Source of the DNA: Paraburkholderia phenazinium
Lineage (GTDB): Bacteria > Pseudomonadota > Gammaproteobacteria > Burkholderiales > Burkholderiaceae
Assembly: GCF_900100735.1 (NCBI RefSeq)
Contig: NZ_FNCJ01000013.1
Span: 186,001-250,000, forward strand
Length of the DNA: 64,000 nt
Direction of reading: 5' to 3'
The notes below the pieces were generated by a model that worked only from the letters and a program-made list of their open reading frames with translations, had not been told where the DNA came from and searched no databases. This document shows positions 47,750 through 54,689 of this stretch, in pieces; positions within the stretch are counted from its first letter, which is position 1, and each line of letters opens with the position of its first letter. Both the position numbers and the translations under genes were made by a program.

Positions 47750-48274
47750 TCATTGCGTCGCTTTCGCGGAGCCGAGTTCGGATTCGACGCGATCCCGGCG
47801 TGCTTCGAGTCTCGTCAGCGCGGCTTGGTGCACCGAAAGTGCGGCGCGGGCCGCCTCTAAGTCTGACACCGCCGACCGGCCCATAGACCCTGCTGGCGGC
47901 ACAACTGGGCGCCGCGCAGTCAAATGGCCACGTAACGAAGTGATCGCCTGGCGCTCGGCCGAGATGGCTTCGTCGATCTGATCTCGCTCCGCGCGAAGAG
48001 CGCTCACCTGCACGTTGATACCCTTCATTCGCCGATACCTCCCAAAGCAACGCCCGCCGCGTTGCTTCGTGTTGCCCCAGAGCGCGCCGGGCGACTGATC
48101 CCAGAAGGTGGTCGGGCCTGCCATGTAGGCGAACCCGACCTTGCCGCGTGCCCCGTGACGTTGCGTGTCGATGATGATCTCCGCGCTGCGCAGGTCGCCG
48201 ATATCCTTCGCCACGCGGTCAGTTTGCATATCGAGCATCGTCGTATCGCGGACGAGCTTGCGACCGGTGTTCAC
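47750..48274 (-). CDS. Hypothetical protein with DnaB-helicase-like C-terminal motif, possibly truncated
   Basis: The frame encodes a segment (MQTDRVAKDIGDLRSAEIII then DTQRHGARGKVGFAYM) that resembles the last strands of DnaB-type helicases, where an Arg finger-like KxRHG precedes the final strand. A coiled coil of about 80 residues (ALRAERDQIDEAISAERQAI) follows. No RecA core precedes it; instead it overlaps the initiator gene by 56 bases. Candidate starts are GTG 48274, ATG 48238 and ATG 48229, none with a good ribosome-binding site. It may be the fusion scar of a lost helicase or a family of its own. Confidence 0.45.
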   Translation of the reverse strand: MNTGRKLVRDTTMLDMQTDRVAKDIGDLRSAEIIIDTQRHGARGKVGFAYMAGPTTFWDQSPGALWGNTKQRGGRCFGRYRRMKGINVQVSALRAERDQIDEAISAERQAITSLRGHLTARRPVVPPAGSMGRSAVSDLEAARAALSVHQAALTRLEARRDRVESELGSAKATQ

Positions 48275-49043
48275 GACGAGCCATTTCGCCGACGGTCGTC
48301 AGCGCACATGTTTCGTCACTTGAGATGTACCAGAGCCGATACCAGTTGTTTTTCATGGCGTTGCGGAAATGCGCTCGCCAGTCGGCATAACGCTTCGTCT
48401 CATCCTCGACATGCCTGCCTTTGAAGACTGCCCAGCCGATTGCGATCATCTCCTCCGACACTCCCACCTTCTTTGCCCACTCGTAGATCGGATCGTCTTC
48501 GGAAATTGCCTTCACGCCTGCGGACTTGCATCCGTCAATGAATGCTTGCAGTGTGATCTTTGTACCTTTTCGGGTTTTGGGTTTGACAGCCGTAGGCGTG
48601 CTCGCAGGCAGACCTTCAGTTCTTTCTACTACTTCAGTCCTTTCTATAAATTCAGTTCTTACTAATACATCCGGATTATCCCGATCGGGCTTTTCCAGAT
48701 CGGGCTTTTCCGGATGAGGCTTTTGACCCACATCCGGATTTTCCGGAACAGGCTGTTCGTAGACCGTCGTAACGACAGATCCGTCAGCGAGCCGCTTGCG
48801 CACGATGTATCCCGCCTCATCGAGCTCTTCGAGAGTGCGATATACAGCGTCGCGCCCGCTGGCACGCGAACACGCCTGAGTTTCGTTTACGAGTGCTTGG
48901 ACGTTCACGCTCCAGTGATCAGGCTTGCTGAGCAAGTGCACGAGCATGCCGCGCGCTGCCCACGAGAGCCGCGAATCGCTGAGAATGTGATTGGCGATGA
49001 CCGTAAAGTCCCGTTCTGGTCGAGGCGCACGAATGATCGGCAT
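48219..49043 (-). CDS. Phage-type replication initiator-like protein (winged helix)
   Basis: The 274-aa protein has an N-terminal winged helix (FTVIANHILSDSRLSWAARG, then a recognition segment to about residue 95), a middle repeat region of Pro/Lys/Asp and Arg-Thr-Glu units, and a C-terminal domain ending in NNWYRLWYISSDETCALTTVG. This is the layout of O-like replication proteins of Burkholderia phages. The DNA coding for the middle contains 18-bp and 15-bp direct repeats, a likely origin. GGAATAG precedes the ATG at 49043. Confidence 0.7.
   Translation of the reverse strand: MPIIRAPRPERDFTVIANHILSDSRLSWAARGMLVHLLSKPDHWSVNVQALVNETQACSRASGRDAVYRTLEELDEAGYIVRKRLADGSVVTTVYEQPVPENPDVGQKPHPEKPDLEKPDRDNPDVLVRTEFIERTEVVERTEGLPASTPTAVKPKTRKGTKITLQAFIDGCKSAGVKAISEDDPIYEWAKKVGVSEEMIAIGWAVFKGRHVEDETKRYADWRAHFRNAMKNNWYRLWYISSDETCALTTVGEMARREHRSQARPRYDDARYAN
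48614..48724. repeat. Iteron-like repeats inside the initiator gene (candidate origin)
   Basis: Three consecutive 18-bp units, CTTCAGTTCTTTCTACTA, CTTCAGTCCTTTCTATAA and ATTCAGTTCTTACTAATA (48614-48667), are AT-rich. They are followed by three 15-bp units, CCCGATCGGGCTTTT, CCAGATCGGGCTTTT and CCGGATGAGGCTTTT (48680-48724). Lambda-type phages keep their origin iterons within the O gene in the same way. The repeats also encode peptide repeats, so selection on protein alone is the alternative. Confidence 0.6.
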
Positions 49044-49046
49044 TGG

Positions 49047-49346
49047 CTATTCCACACCCGCCACCGGCACGGTCGGCGTCGAACGCGCCTCGATACGCTT
49101 CGCAATTGGCCTCATGAAGCCGCGGATGACTTCTGAGATACGTTGCGCGTCAATGCCGTCCAGAAGAGCTATCAACCGGTCTGCGAGGTCGTCCGGCCAC
49201 GCCGTGCCAGCGTCGATTTCACGAAGGGCGCTATTCGCCGACTCGCCTGCTGAAACGATCCGTAGCGTCCCTTCTGCCAGAGCATTTGCAGGTGCGAGGA
49301 CATCGACGCCGCCCTCTGTGCCATTGGACAGGTCAGAGTTCGTCAT
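49047..49346 (-). CDS. Hypothetical protein, 99 aa
   Basis: This acidic helical protein starts at ATG 49346 (MTNSDLSNG) after GAGGG. No family is recognised. It is placed between AlpA and the initiator, three bases from the latter's start, so it is part of the replication operon. Confidence 0.5.
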   Translation of the reverse strand: MTNSDLSNGTEGGVDVLAPANALAEGTLRIVSAGESANSALREIDAGTAWPDDLADRLIALLDGIDAQRISEVIRGFMRPIAKRIEARSTPTVPVAGVE

Positions 49347-49354
49347 CGCAGCCC

Positions 49355-49591
49355 TCACGCAGCGCTGGGCTTGTAACCGAGCGGGTCGGCGATCCAGCGA
49401 TGGACTTCTCGGTTATCCCAAACCGTGCAGCGTTCGCTCAGCCGAATTGGTGCCGGCGCGCGACCTTCTCGGCACATCGTTCGCCAAGTCTCACGGCAGA
49501 CGGGCAGAAAGGGCTCGAGCTGGGCCCAGCGCGAACGGCCGATGAGAGGAAGAGTTTGCGGGACGTGGACGTCCGCTGTGGTGCTAGCCAT
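49355..49591 (-). CDS. AlpA-like DNA-binding regulator (second copy)
   Basis: The 78-aa protein has the segment RSRWAQLEPFLPVCRETWRT followed by APAPIRLSERCTVWDNREVHRWI, the AlpA/excisionase pattern. GGAG lies before the ATG at 49591. Upstream are two dyads that could be its operators. It heads the run towards the initiator and SSB genes and probably governs early expression. Confidence 0.72.
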   Translation of the reverse strand: MASTTADVHVPQTLPLIGRSRWAQLEPFLPVCRETWRTMCREGRAPAPIRLSERCTVWDNREVHRWIADPLGYKPSAA

Positions 49592-49654
49592 ACTGTTCTC
49601 CGTAATTGGGAAACGTTGTGTATGGCTAGATAGTATTGAGAAGTGGTCTAGATG

Positions 49655-49685
49655 TTTGCCATATGGCAAATTTAGTTGCCAGTGG
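49655..49685. promoter_or_regulatory. Two related dyads, candidate operators
   Basis: The perfect 16-bp palindrome TTTGCCATATGGCAAA (49655-49670) is followed five bases later by the related half-symmetric TTGCCAGTGGCA. They lie 64 to 95 bases before the AlpA-like start, in the only gap of this gene run. A palindrome without a loop is a protein-binding site rather than a terminator. Confidence 0.6.
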
Positions 49686-49703
49686 CAGACACGTCCTTGA
49701 GCA

Positions 49704-50576
49704 TCAAGGCTTCAGCAGCTTTATCCCTTTTGCGATACTTTCTCGCAAGCTCGAATTTCCCAAGCCGTTCGAGTCGGAGTCAGGGATGCTTTCGACAAGT
49801 TCCAGAACTGCTTTTGCAATTTTGTCCCCGTTCGGCTTATCGCCGCGCCGGTATGAATTTGCCTTCTCGGCCAGCAGCAGTGAAAGTGCGCCGATCTGCT
49901 TCAGGAGTTTGTCTCGTTCGCCATCGCCGACCTGCTCACCCGCAGGTTTTTGGCCACCGTCTCCACGCGCTTGTACGTCGGACAGAAACGCCATCAAGTT
50001 ACGTGGACGCACCACAATCTCGCTATCTGTGGGGAAGCCATCCGCTGGGAAATAGTTTTTGGGATTGTTATACGGTTGATACTCTTTCGCTGTCACTACT
50101 TTATTGGAATCAAGATCGTGAATTTCAATGGAGTCGAAGCGCGTCAGCAATCGATAGACTTCACTCGCATCGAGCGACTGCACGAACACACCTTCAAGGT
50201 GTCCAAAGCTGATCGTCGGGTGCTCGTCGATGTCCCAGACCCTGACGTACTCAGGACCGAATTCGGCTATATCCCACGCCCCGAAAATAGTGACCACCCT
50301 GTCATCAAATACGATAACCCGATCATTGTCGAGTCGCATGCCCACTGGCACAGGCTCACCGGACAGCAGTTTCACAGTCTCCGCTTCGGCAAGAGGAACG
50401 ATCTTGCACGGGTGACATTCAGCGTTTCGCTTGAGATTGACAGACAGTGTGAGATGTCCCTCAACGCCCAACTGCAGCAGGTCTCTACGGGAAACTTCCT
50501 CTGCCAATGCAGCGGAGAGATAGCGCGCAGATTCATCGAGCGAAAGCCACTCCCTGAGATTTGAGATCTTGTTCAT
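49704..50576 (-). CDS. Hypothetical protein with HTH-like N-terminus, 290 aa
   Basis: The N-terminal segment WLSLDESARYLSAALAEEVS followed by LLQLGVEGHLTLSVNL is a short helix-turn-helix-like module seen in many mobile-element proteins of Pseudomonas and Burkholderia. The middle is beta-rich and the C-terminal 75 residues are helical (LLKQIGALSLLLAEKANSYR). The function is unknown. The ATG at 50576 lies 117 bases after an amber-interrupted small gene. Confidence 0.6.
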   Translation of the reverse strand: MNKISNLREWLSLDESARYLSAALAEEVSRRDLLQLGVEGHLTLSVNLKRNAECHPCKIVPLAEAETVKLLSGEPVPVGMRLDNDRVIVFDDRVVTIFGAWDIAEFGPEYVRVWDIDEHPTISFGHLEGVFVQSLDASEVYRLLTRFDSIEIHDLDSNKVVTAKEYQPYNNPKNYFPADGFPTDSEIVVRPRNLMAFLSDVQARGDGGQKPAGEQVGDGERDKLLKQIGALSLLLAEKANSYRRGDKPNGDKIAKAVLELVESIPDSDSNGLGNSSLRESIAKGIKLLKP

Positions 50577-50693
50577 GCGCCCTCACGCACCCTTATTAGG
50601 AACCGCGCCAGCAGGGTAAGGGGACCCTGTTTTCGGTTGGCCGACCTAGGCGCGGTTATTAAGGTTACAACAATTCAGCAATTCGAAAACGCT

Positions 50694-50933
50694 TCATTCA
50701 AATGCCTCAGACGGCAGTGGATCGATAAATTCGAAGTCGGCATCCGAGCCGGCCGGCAGCGGATTGAGCCGACTTGGGTCGACGTCGATACGCTTCGCCG
50801 GAATTGCATAGTATCCGTCGCCCGACGCCTACCGAGTCTCCAGGTAGATCCCGAACGAATCCCTGCCGCCGGATATCACCATAGGCGTCGACCCGTTGAC
50901 ATAAACCCGAACGCGAAATCTGTCGTCTTGCAT
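50694..50933 (-). pseudogene. Small gene interrupted by an in-frame amber codon
   Basis: After AAGGAGAG, an ATG at 50933 opens a frame (MQDDRFRVRVYVNGSTPMV...) that meets TAG at 50829-50831 (codon 35). It then continues in the same frame with 44 codons of protein-like sequence (ASGDGYYAIPAKRIDVDPSR...) to a TGA at 50694. Both halves look coding and no frame change is needed. It is either a recent nonsense mutation, a sequencing error, or genuine stop readthrough. No family is known. Confidence 0.6.
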
Positions 50934-50945
50934 ATTGCTCTCTCC

Positions 50946-51182
50946 TTAAAGCGATCCCGCTTCGTCGATCTGCATAACAAACTTCATGCACATTATCAGG
51001 CATGCCATAACCATCGCCGGCATATCTACGGTTGCCATATCACTGACATCGTAGTTGACTTTTCCGTCATCCAGAATATTCACGAAGAGAAAGCCCCGGC
51101 CGGCCTTTGCCAGGGTTGCCGGCGATTTCTGTTCACGGCGACGCGTATCTAGCAAGACGACGTTCGCGGGCAGCTTATCCAC
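50946..51182 (-). CDS. Hypothetical protein, 78 aa
   Basis: The product begins MDKLPANVVLLDTRRREQ and has a hydrophobic Met-rich helix near the C-terminus (MPAMVMACLIMCMKFVMQID). It overlaps the upstream 165-aa gene by eight bases and is 12 bases ahead of the interrupted gene, so all three are one transcript. Confidence 0.55.
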   Translation of the reverse strand: MDKLPANVVLLDTRRREQKSPATLAKAGRGFLFVNILDDGKVNYDVSDMATVDMPAMVMACLIMCMKFVMQIDEAGSL

Positions 51183-51672
51183 GGCGCGCCTCGCTCACAA
51201 GATCCATCAGGCTGGTAGCCAGCTTATCCATGTCTTTGCACAACTCGACCAACGTGCAGCGCACGGGTAGCGCATCGGCTGCGTCCTCCGGTAGCGCATG
51301 GACCATAAAGGCGAGCACATTGTGAATCTTCCACGCTCGTGATGAATCGTCCGCCACAAGGCTCTCGACACGCTCCAGTATTAGATTGAAAGTCACGGAC
51401 CTGATGAACTCGTTCACGCCGAACTCGAACTCTTCCATCACTGCGTTCACAAGCTCGCTGAAGTCATCGTCCGACTGGCCGCATGCCTTCGGTATGTTCG
51501 CGTTCATCCAGTCGGTCCAGAGGGACAAGAACACTGCCGAAACGGCTGTGTCGTCGACGAGAATTCCGCGGCCAGCGGCGCGAGCTCGCTCGAGCGCTTC
51601 GTCGCGCGGAAGCGATGCCAGATTGACGGGTGATTGTGTGCTTTGCTCAGAACGAGCGGGGATACCGTCCAT
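51175..51672 (-). CDS. Hypothetical all-helical protein, 165 aa
   Basis: The ATG at 51672 (MDGIPARSEQ) has AAGG seven bases upstream; the frame extends further but without support. The protein is predicted helical throughout, with the core SAVFLSLWTDWMNANIPKAC and DDFSELVNAVMEEFEFGVNE. No family is recognised. The 282 bases between it and the DUF4224 gene hold no gene; they contain the small dyad CAGGT-n6-ACCTG near 51880 and are a possible control region. Confidence 0.5.
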   Translation of the reverse strand: MDGIPARSEQSTQSPVNLASLPRDEALERARAAGRGILVDDTAVSAVFLSLWTDWMNANIPKACGQSDDDFSELVNAVMEEFEFGVNEFIRSVTFNLILERVESLVADDSSRAWKIHNVLAFMVHALPEDAADALPVRCTLVELCKDMDKLATSLMDLVSEARRG

Positions 51673-51954
51673 GATCCATCCTTGAGTGAGATGAACCCGC
51701 TTTCCCATCGCCAAATGAGGTGAGCGGGCAGATGACAGGGTTGGCGAACCGGAACTCAAGGCACCCGGCATACCCGAAGGTATCCCCACCATCGCCCGCC
51801 CGTTGAATGGACGCATGCGTAGTGTACAGACGAAAAAATACCGCCGGGTGGCGGTCGTCATCCGCCTTGAGTTTCACAGGTCGCCAAACCTGATCGCTGT
51901 TGTCTCAGCGATGTTTAAAGTTTAGGTATCCAACGTGAGTTCGTCAAACGGAAT

Positions 51955-52239
51955 TTAACTTTTCTTCGGCTTCCTGTCCGGGGACACCGGGCGGAGTTTT
52001 GCCAATTGTGAGCGGAGCAGTGGTCGCTCCTCTGGAAGATCTTCGAGGGGCCTTTGCGGAACTCCCATCCGCCTGGCCATCATCAATTCAAAGGTAGCTT
52101 TAGAGAGCACGATCGAGCCGTCGAGCCGGCGAACCGGATCGACACGGAAGTTCTCCTTGAACCAGGCCGCTTGCGCCGAGTAGCGCTTCATGCCGGTGAT
52201 GGCCTCAAGGTCTGCATTTGAAAGTAACTCGAATGACAT
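51955..52239 (-). CDS. DUF4224-domain protein
   Basis: The 94-aa protein has LSNADLEAITGMKRYSAQAA near the start and WFKENFRVDPVRRLDGSIVLSK after it, the DUF4224 signature. These small proteins sit next to integrases and excisionases in prophages and probably help control recombination. The gene follows the HTH gene by 12 bases. Confidence 0.78.
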   Translation of the reverse strand: MSFELLSNADLEAITGMKRYSAQAAWFKENFRVDPVRRLDGSIVLSKATFELMMARRMGVPQRPLEDLPEERPLLRSQLAKLRPVSPDRKPKKS

Positions 52240-52251
52240 ATGCGCCTCGAC

Positions 52252-52572
52252 TCAGGAACGCCGTTTTGGAGGCTTACGTGCTAACAGTTCGTCAAGTTCT
52301 CGGTCAACGGCGGCCAGCTCTGCTGCCCTCGCAGGAGGCATACGCTGACGCGATCGAGCGGGCACTCCGACTTGCGGTCCTGGCGTCGCCGCAACTGGCT
52401 TCGGGGTTTTCTCCTCGCTGCGCTTCTCCAGATTCTGCCGCAATGTCTCCGGCCACACTCGCCATTGGTTGCCGATCTGAAAGAAACCAAGGTCCTCCTT
52501 GTGCGTGTAGACCGTGCTATAGCTGACACCGAGCAGCGCGGCCGCTTCCTTCAGGGTGAGCGCTTTTTCCAT
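52252..52572 (-). CDS. Excisionase/MerR-type HTH protein
   Basis: The 106-aa protein has an N-terminal helix-turn-helix (MEKALTLKEAAALLGVSYST, VYTHKEDLGFFQIGNQWRV) as in the excisionase family, and a basic C-terminal tail (PARSRQRMPP, RKPPKRRS). It probably works with the DUF4224 protein in directing excision. A 113-base divergent region separates it from the next gene on the plus strand. Confidence 0.75.
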   Translation of the reverse strand: MEKALTLKEAAALLGVSYSTVYTHKEDLGFFQIGNQWRVWPETLRQNLEKRSEEKTPKPVAATPGPQVGVPARSRQRMPPARAAELAAVDRELDELLARKPPKRRS

Positions 52573-52685
52573 GGCTTGTCCGATCAGGTGGTGAGTTGGT
52601 CATGGGGCGCGTCGGCGAACAGTAAGCCGACGCTATTATCATAGCCGCACGAGGCAACCATCGACCGAGATCGAAAACTCAAACA

Positions 52686-53072
52686 ATGAAACGGCTGAAA
52701 ATCCAACTGTGGCTCGGGACTCTTTGCGTCTTACTGTATTTCTCAGAGGCGATCTCAGCGACTGAAACACCCCTCGAATGCCAAACCGTCGCTGACGACG
52801 TTCAAGTGCACTCCTGCGCCGACGAGACTGTCTACTTTCGAGGCGCGGTACCGGTTTTCTTCGCTTGTCCGAATTTTGGCGTGCGCTACCGCTGGGGAAT
52901 GGGCGCTGGCATTGAATATTCGCCGCCCCCATCGTATAGAGGCGTATTTTTCCTGTGCGATGGCCCGCATGCAAGAATGGAAAGCGTCGAAAGACGACGG
53001 AAGGAATGGCTTCTCAAACACGAATGGAGAATGGCTTTTCAGTTCCTGCTATCCAACCTGTACTACTTCTAG
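52686..53072 (+). CDS. Secreted hypothetical protein
   Basis: The 128-aa product has a signal peptide (LWLGTLCVLLYFSEAISA) and a mature domain with four Cys (LECQTV, VHSCAD, FFACPN, FFLCDG) that could form two disulphides. The family is unknown. It lies in the cargo end of the element, opposite in direction to the phage-like genes. Confidence 0.5.
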   Translation: MKRLKIQLWLGTLCVLLYFSEAISATETPLECQTVADDVQVHSCADETVYFRGAVPVFFACPNFGVRYRWGMGAGIEYSPPPSYRGVFFLCDGPHARMESVERRRKEWLLKHEWRMAFQFLLSNLYYF

Positions 53073-53141
53073 GTGCGCCCCGACGAACGGTAAGCCGCAG
53101 CCGCTATAGTTGCAACATCGGGATATGCGACCGAGATCGAA

Positions 53142-53498
53142 ATGACCGGAGACAACAAACTCGACGACGCCGAACGCGCCGATCTGCTCTGCTTCCTCGT
53201 GCTGTCACAGCTCATCGGCCACGCCAGCACCGGCCAGTGGCTACGGACCGCTCACGTCGTCGAGGCAACACGGATGTGGCTAGCTTCGAACAGCGCTCAA
53301 TGCGACTGGCTCGAGCGAGTAAAACTGGCGAAGATGTCGGTCGATCTTGCGCCCCAGTTCCTGATATTTCCGTGGTTCATGGACCCGACCGCGATGGTCA
53401 AGCTGTTCGTCAACGGCTGGCAGCTCGATTACCGGTCGCCAATTCTGCGAGGCATGCTGGACGTATGCGCGGAGCACTTGCTTCGTCGGCTGGAGTAG
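53142..53498 (+). CDS. Hypothetical protein, 118 aa
   Basis: The helical protein MTGDNKLDDAERADLLCFLV... has ARMWLASNS-like and MVKLFVNGWQLD segments and no recognised family. It is convergent with the three-gene operon; its stop is 34 bases from the end of the nuclease-like gene. Confidence 0.45.
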   Translation: MTGDNKLDDAERADLLCFLVLSQLIGHASTGQWLRTAHVVEATRMWLASNSAQCDWLERVKLAKMSVDLAPQFLIFPWFMDPTAMVKLFVNGWQLDYRSPILRGMLDVCAEHLLRRLE

Positions 53499-53532
53499 TC
53501 CGCCCAAGGAGCACGCAGGAATGATCAGTTGG

Positions 53533-54264
53533 TTAATCCGAGGTCTTTCTCGCTCGACGCTTGCCCGCGTTGGCGACCGCGTCCGCCAGTCCGTCCGCCT
53601 GGACTGCAGGATGTTCTGGAGTCGTCTCGACAACCTTCCTGTCCTTTGGGTTGAAGTGCTGCTTAACGGCAATGTGTCGAACACGCATTGGACGTCCAGA
53701 GCCTTCGTGTTTGTGCGTTGAGAAGAACGCCAAGTTGTCACGAGCAGGACATTCCGCTTCGGAGTATTCCGGCAGCCCCAGTTTTTGGAGCCTTTCCCGC
53801 CATGTCGAAAGGACACCTGCACAGTCCGCTACGCGCACATATGCAATGAGCGCTCCCTGATCGGCGTTCGGAGTGCCGGGGCTGTATCGAGTGGTGAGTT
53901 GATTGAAGCCTTTCTCTAGATAGGCATAGTCGCTATGGATTTTCGCTTCTCCTACCCATAGATACCCAGCGGCATGCCGGACGACAATATCAGAGTGGCC
54001 ACCGATCTTCTCATCATGCGAAGCGTCATACGTTCGAGAACAAAGCATCCCAATCAGTTCAGCGGTGAGTCGGTCCTCGCCGTCCGTGCTTCGCACGTCA
54101 GGGTCTTCTTCGATTTTCGCAAGACATTGATCGATATCTATATACAAAATCCGAACAAAGTCCTCGTAAGACCCAACCAGAAGTCGATCGGCAAAAAGCG
54201 CCCATTCGGGCTTCGCTTGTCCGAAGCGCTGAAGCTGTTCCAACGACATAGCCCCTAAATTCAC
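53533..54264 (-). CDS. PD-(D/E)xK nuclease-like protein (third gene of cargo operon)
   Basis: The 243-aa protein has a core matching the restriction-endonuclease fold: Glu69 in DRLTAELIG, Asp92 in GGHSDIVV, Glu106 and Lys108 in YLWVGEAKIH, then Gln122 in EKGFNQL. That is the order and spacing of E, D, ExK and Q seen in such nucleases. The C-terminal 60 residues are basic. It starts with GTG at 54264 sharing GTGA with the stop of the winged-helix gene, so its synthesis depends on translation of that gene. Its role as the effector of a defence module is inference. Confidence 0.65.
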   Translation of the reverse strand: MNLGAMSLEQLQRFGQAKPEWALFADRLLVGSYEDFVRILYIDIDQCLAKIEEDPDVRSTDGEDRLTAELIGMLCSRTYDASHDEKIGGHSDIVVRHAAGYLWVGEAKIHSDYAYLEKGFNQLTTRYSPGTPNADQGALIAYVRVADCAGVLSTWRERLQKLGLPEYSEAECPARDNLAFFSTHKHEGSGRPMRVRHIAVKQHFNPKDRKVVETTPEHPAVQADGLADAVANAGKRRARKTSD

Positions 54265-54689
54265 GCTCTATGTCCCAATGACAGTGCGTCCTCGCTGAGG
54301 ACAAAGAACATGAACAGGGATTTCTCAAAATTTGCTACGGGCTCCCCGGTGTGAGGATGATAAAACACGGCATCTTGGCGAGCTCGGGCGACCTCATCCC
54401 GGGAAACCTCCTCAATGAGATCACTCTCCGTGTCGATGAACTCAAATCGCGGCTCAAATAAGTGCAGACGACCGCCGGAAAGATATTCGACGGCCGGCAA
54501 GACGTCAGCTACATCGGCAAGACCAGCGATGCGACTGAGCTGGCCGAACGTCACGCGCTCAATATGCCCATGTTCGCCGCTCGATAGAAAGTCGACGATC
54601 GCGACGCAAGCCCCCCTCACCTCGGGTGAACGACCGAGGTCCTCTTGAATCCGCGCGATAGCTGTCGCCTTTTCCACCTGAAGATTCAC
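54261..54689 (-). CDS. Winged-helix-like protein (second gene of cargo operon)
   Basis: The 142-aa product has a probable winged helix at residues 20-85 (VTFGQLSRIAGLADVADVLP with a wing LHLFEPRFEFID), then an acidic helix and the unusual C-terminal HPHTGEPVANFEKSLFMFFV. It begins with GTG at 54689 and overlaps both neighbours by four bases. It may be a regulator, an adaptor between the other two products, or an immunity factor for the nuclease-like protein. Confidence 0.6.
   Translation of the reverse strand: MNLQVEKATAIARIQEDLGRSPEVRGACVAIVDFLSSGEHGHIERVTFGQLSRIAGLADVADVLPAVEYLSGGRLHLFEPRFEFIDTESDLIEEVSRDEVARARQDAVFYHPHTGEPVANFEKSLFMFFVLSEDALSLGHRA

Noticed and set aside
48614..48724. A CRISPR array reading of the short repeats
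   Set aside because: The units are contiguous and 15-18 bp long without spacers, and they are part of a coding sequence; iteron or peptide repeats fit better.
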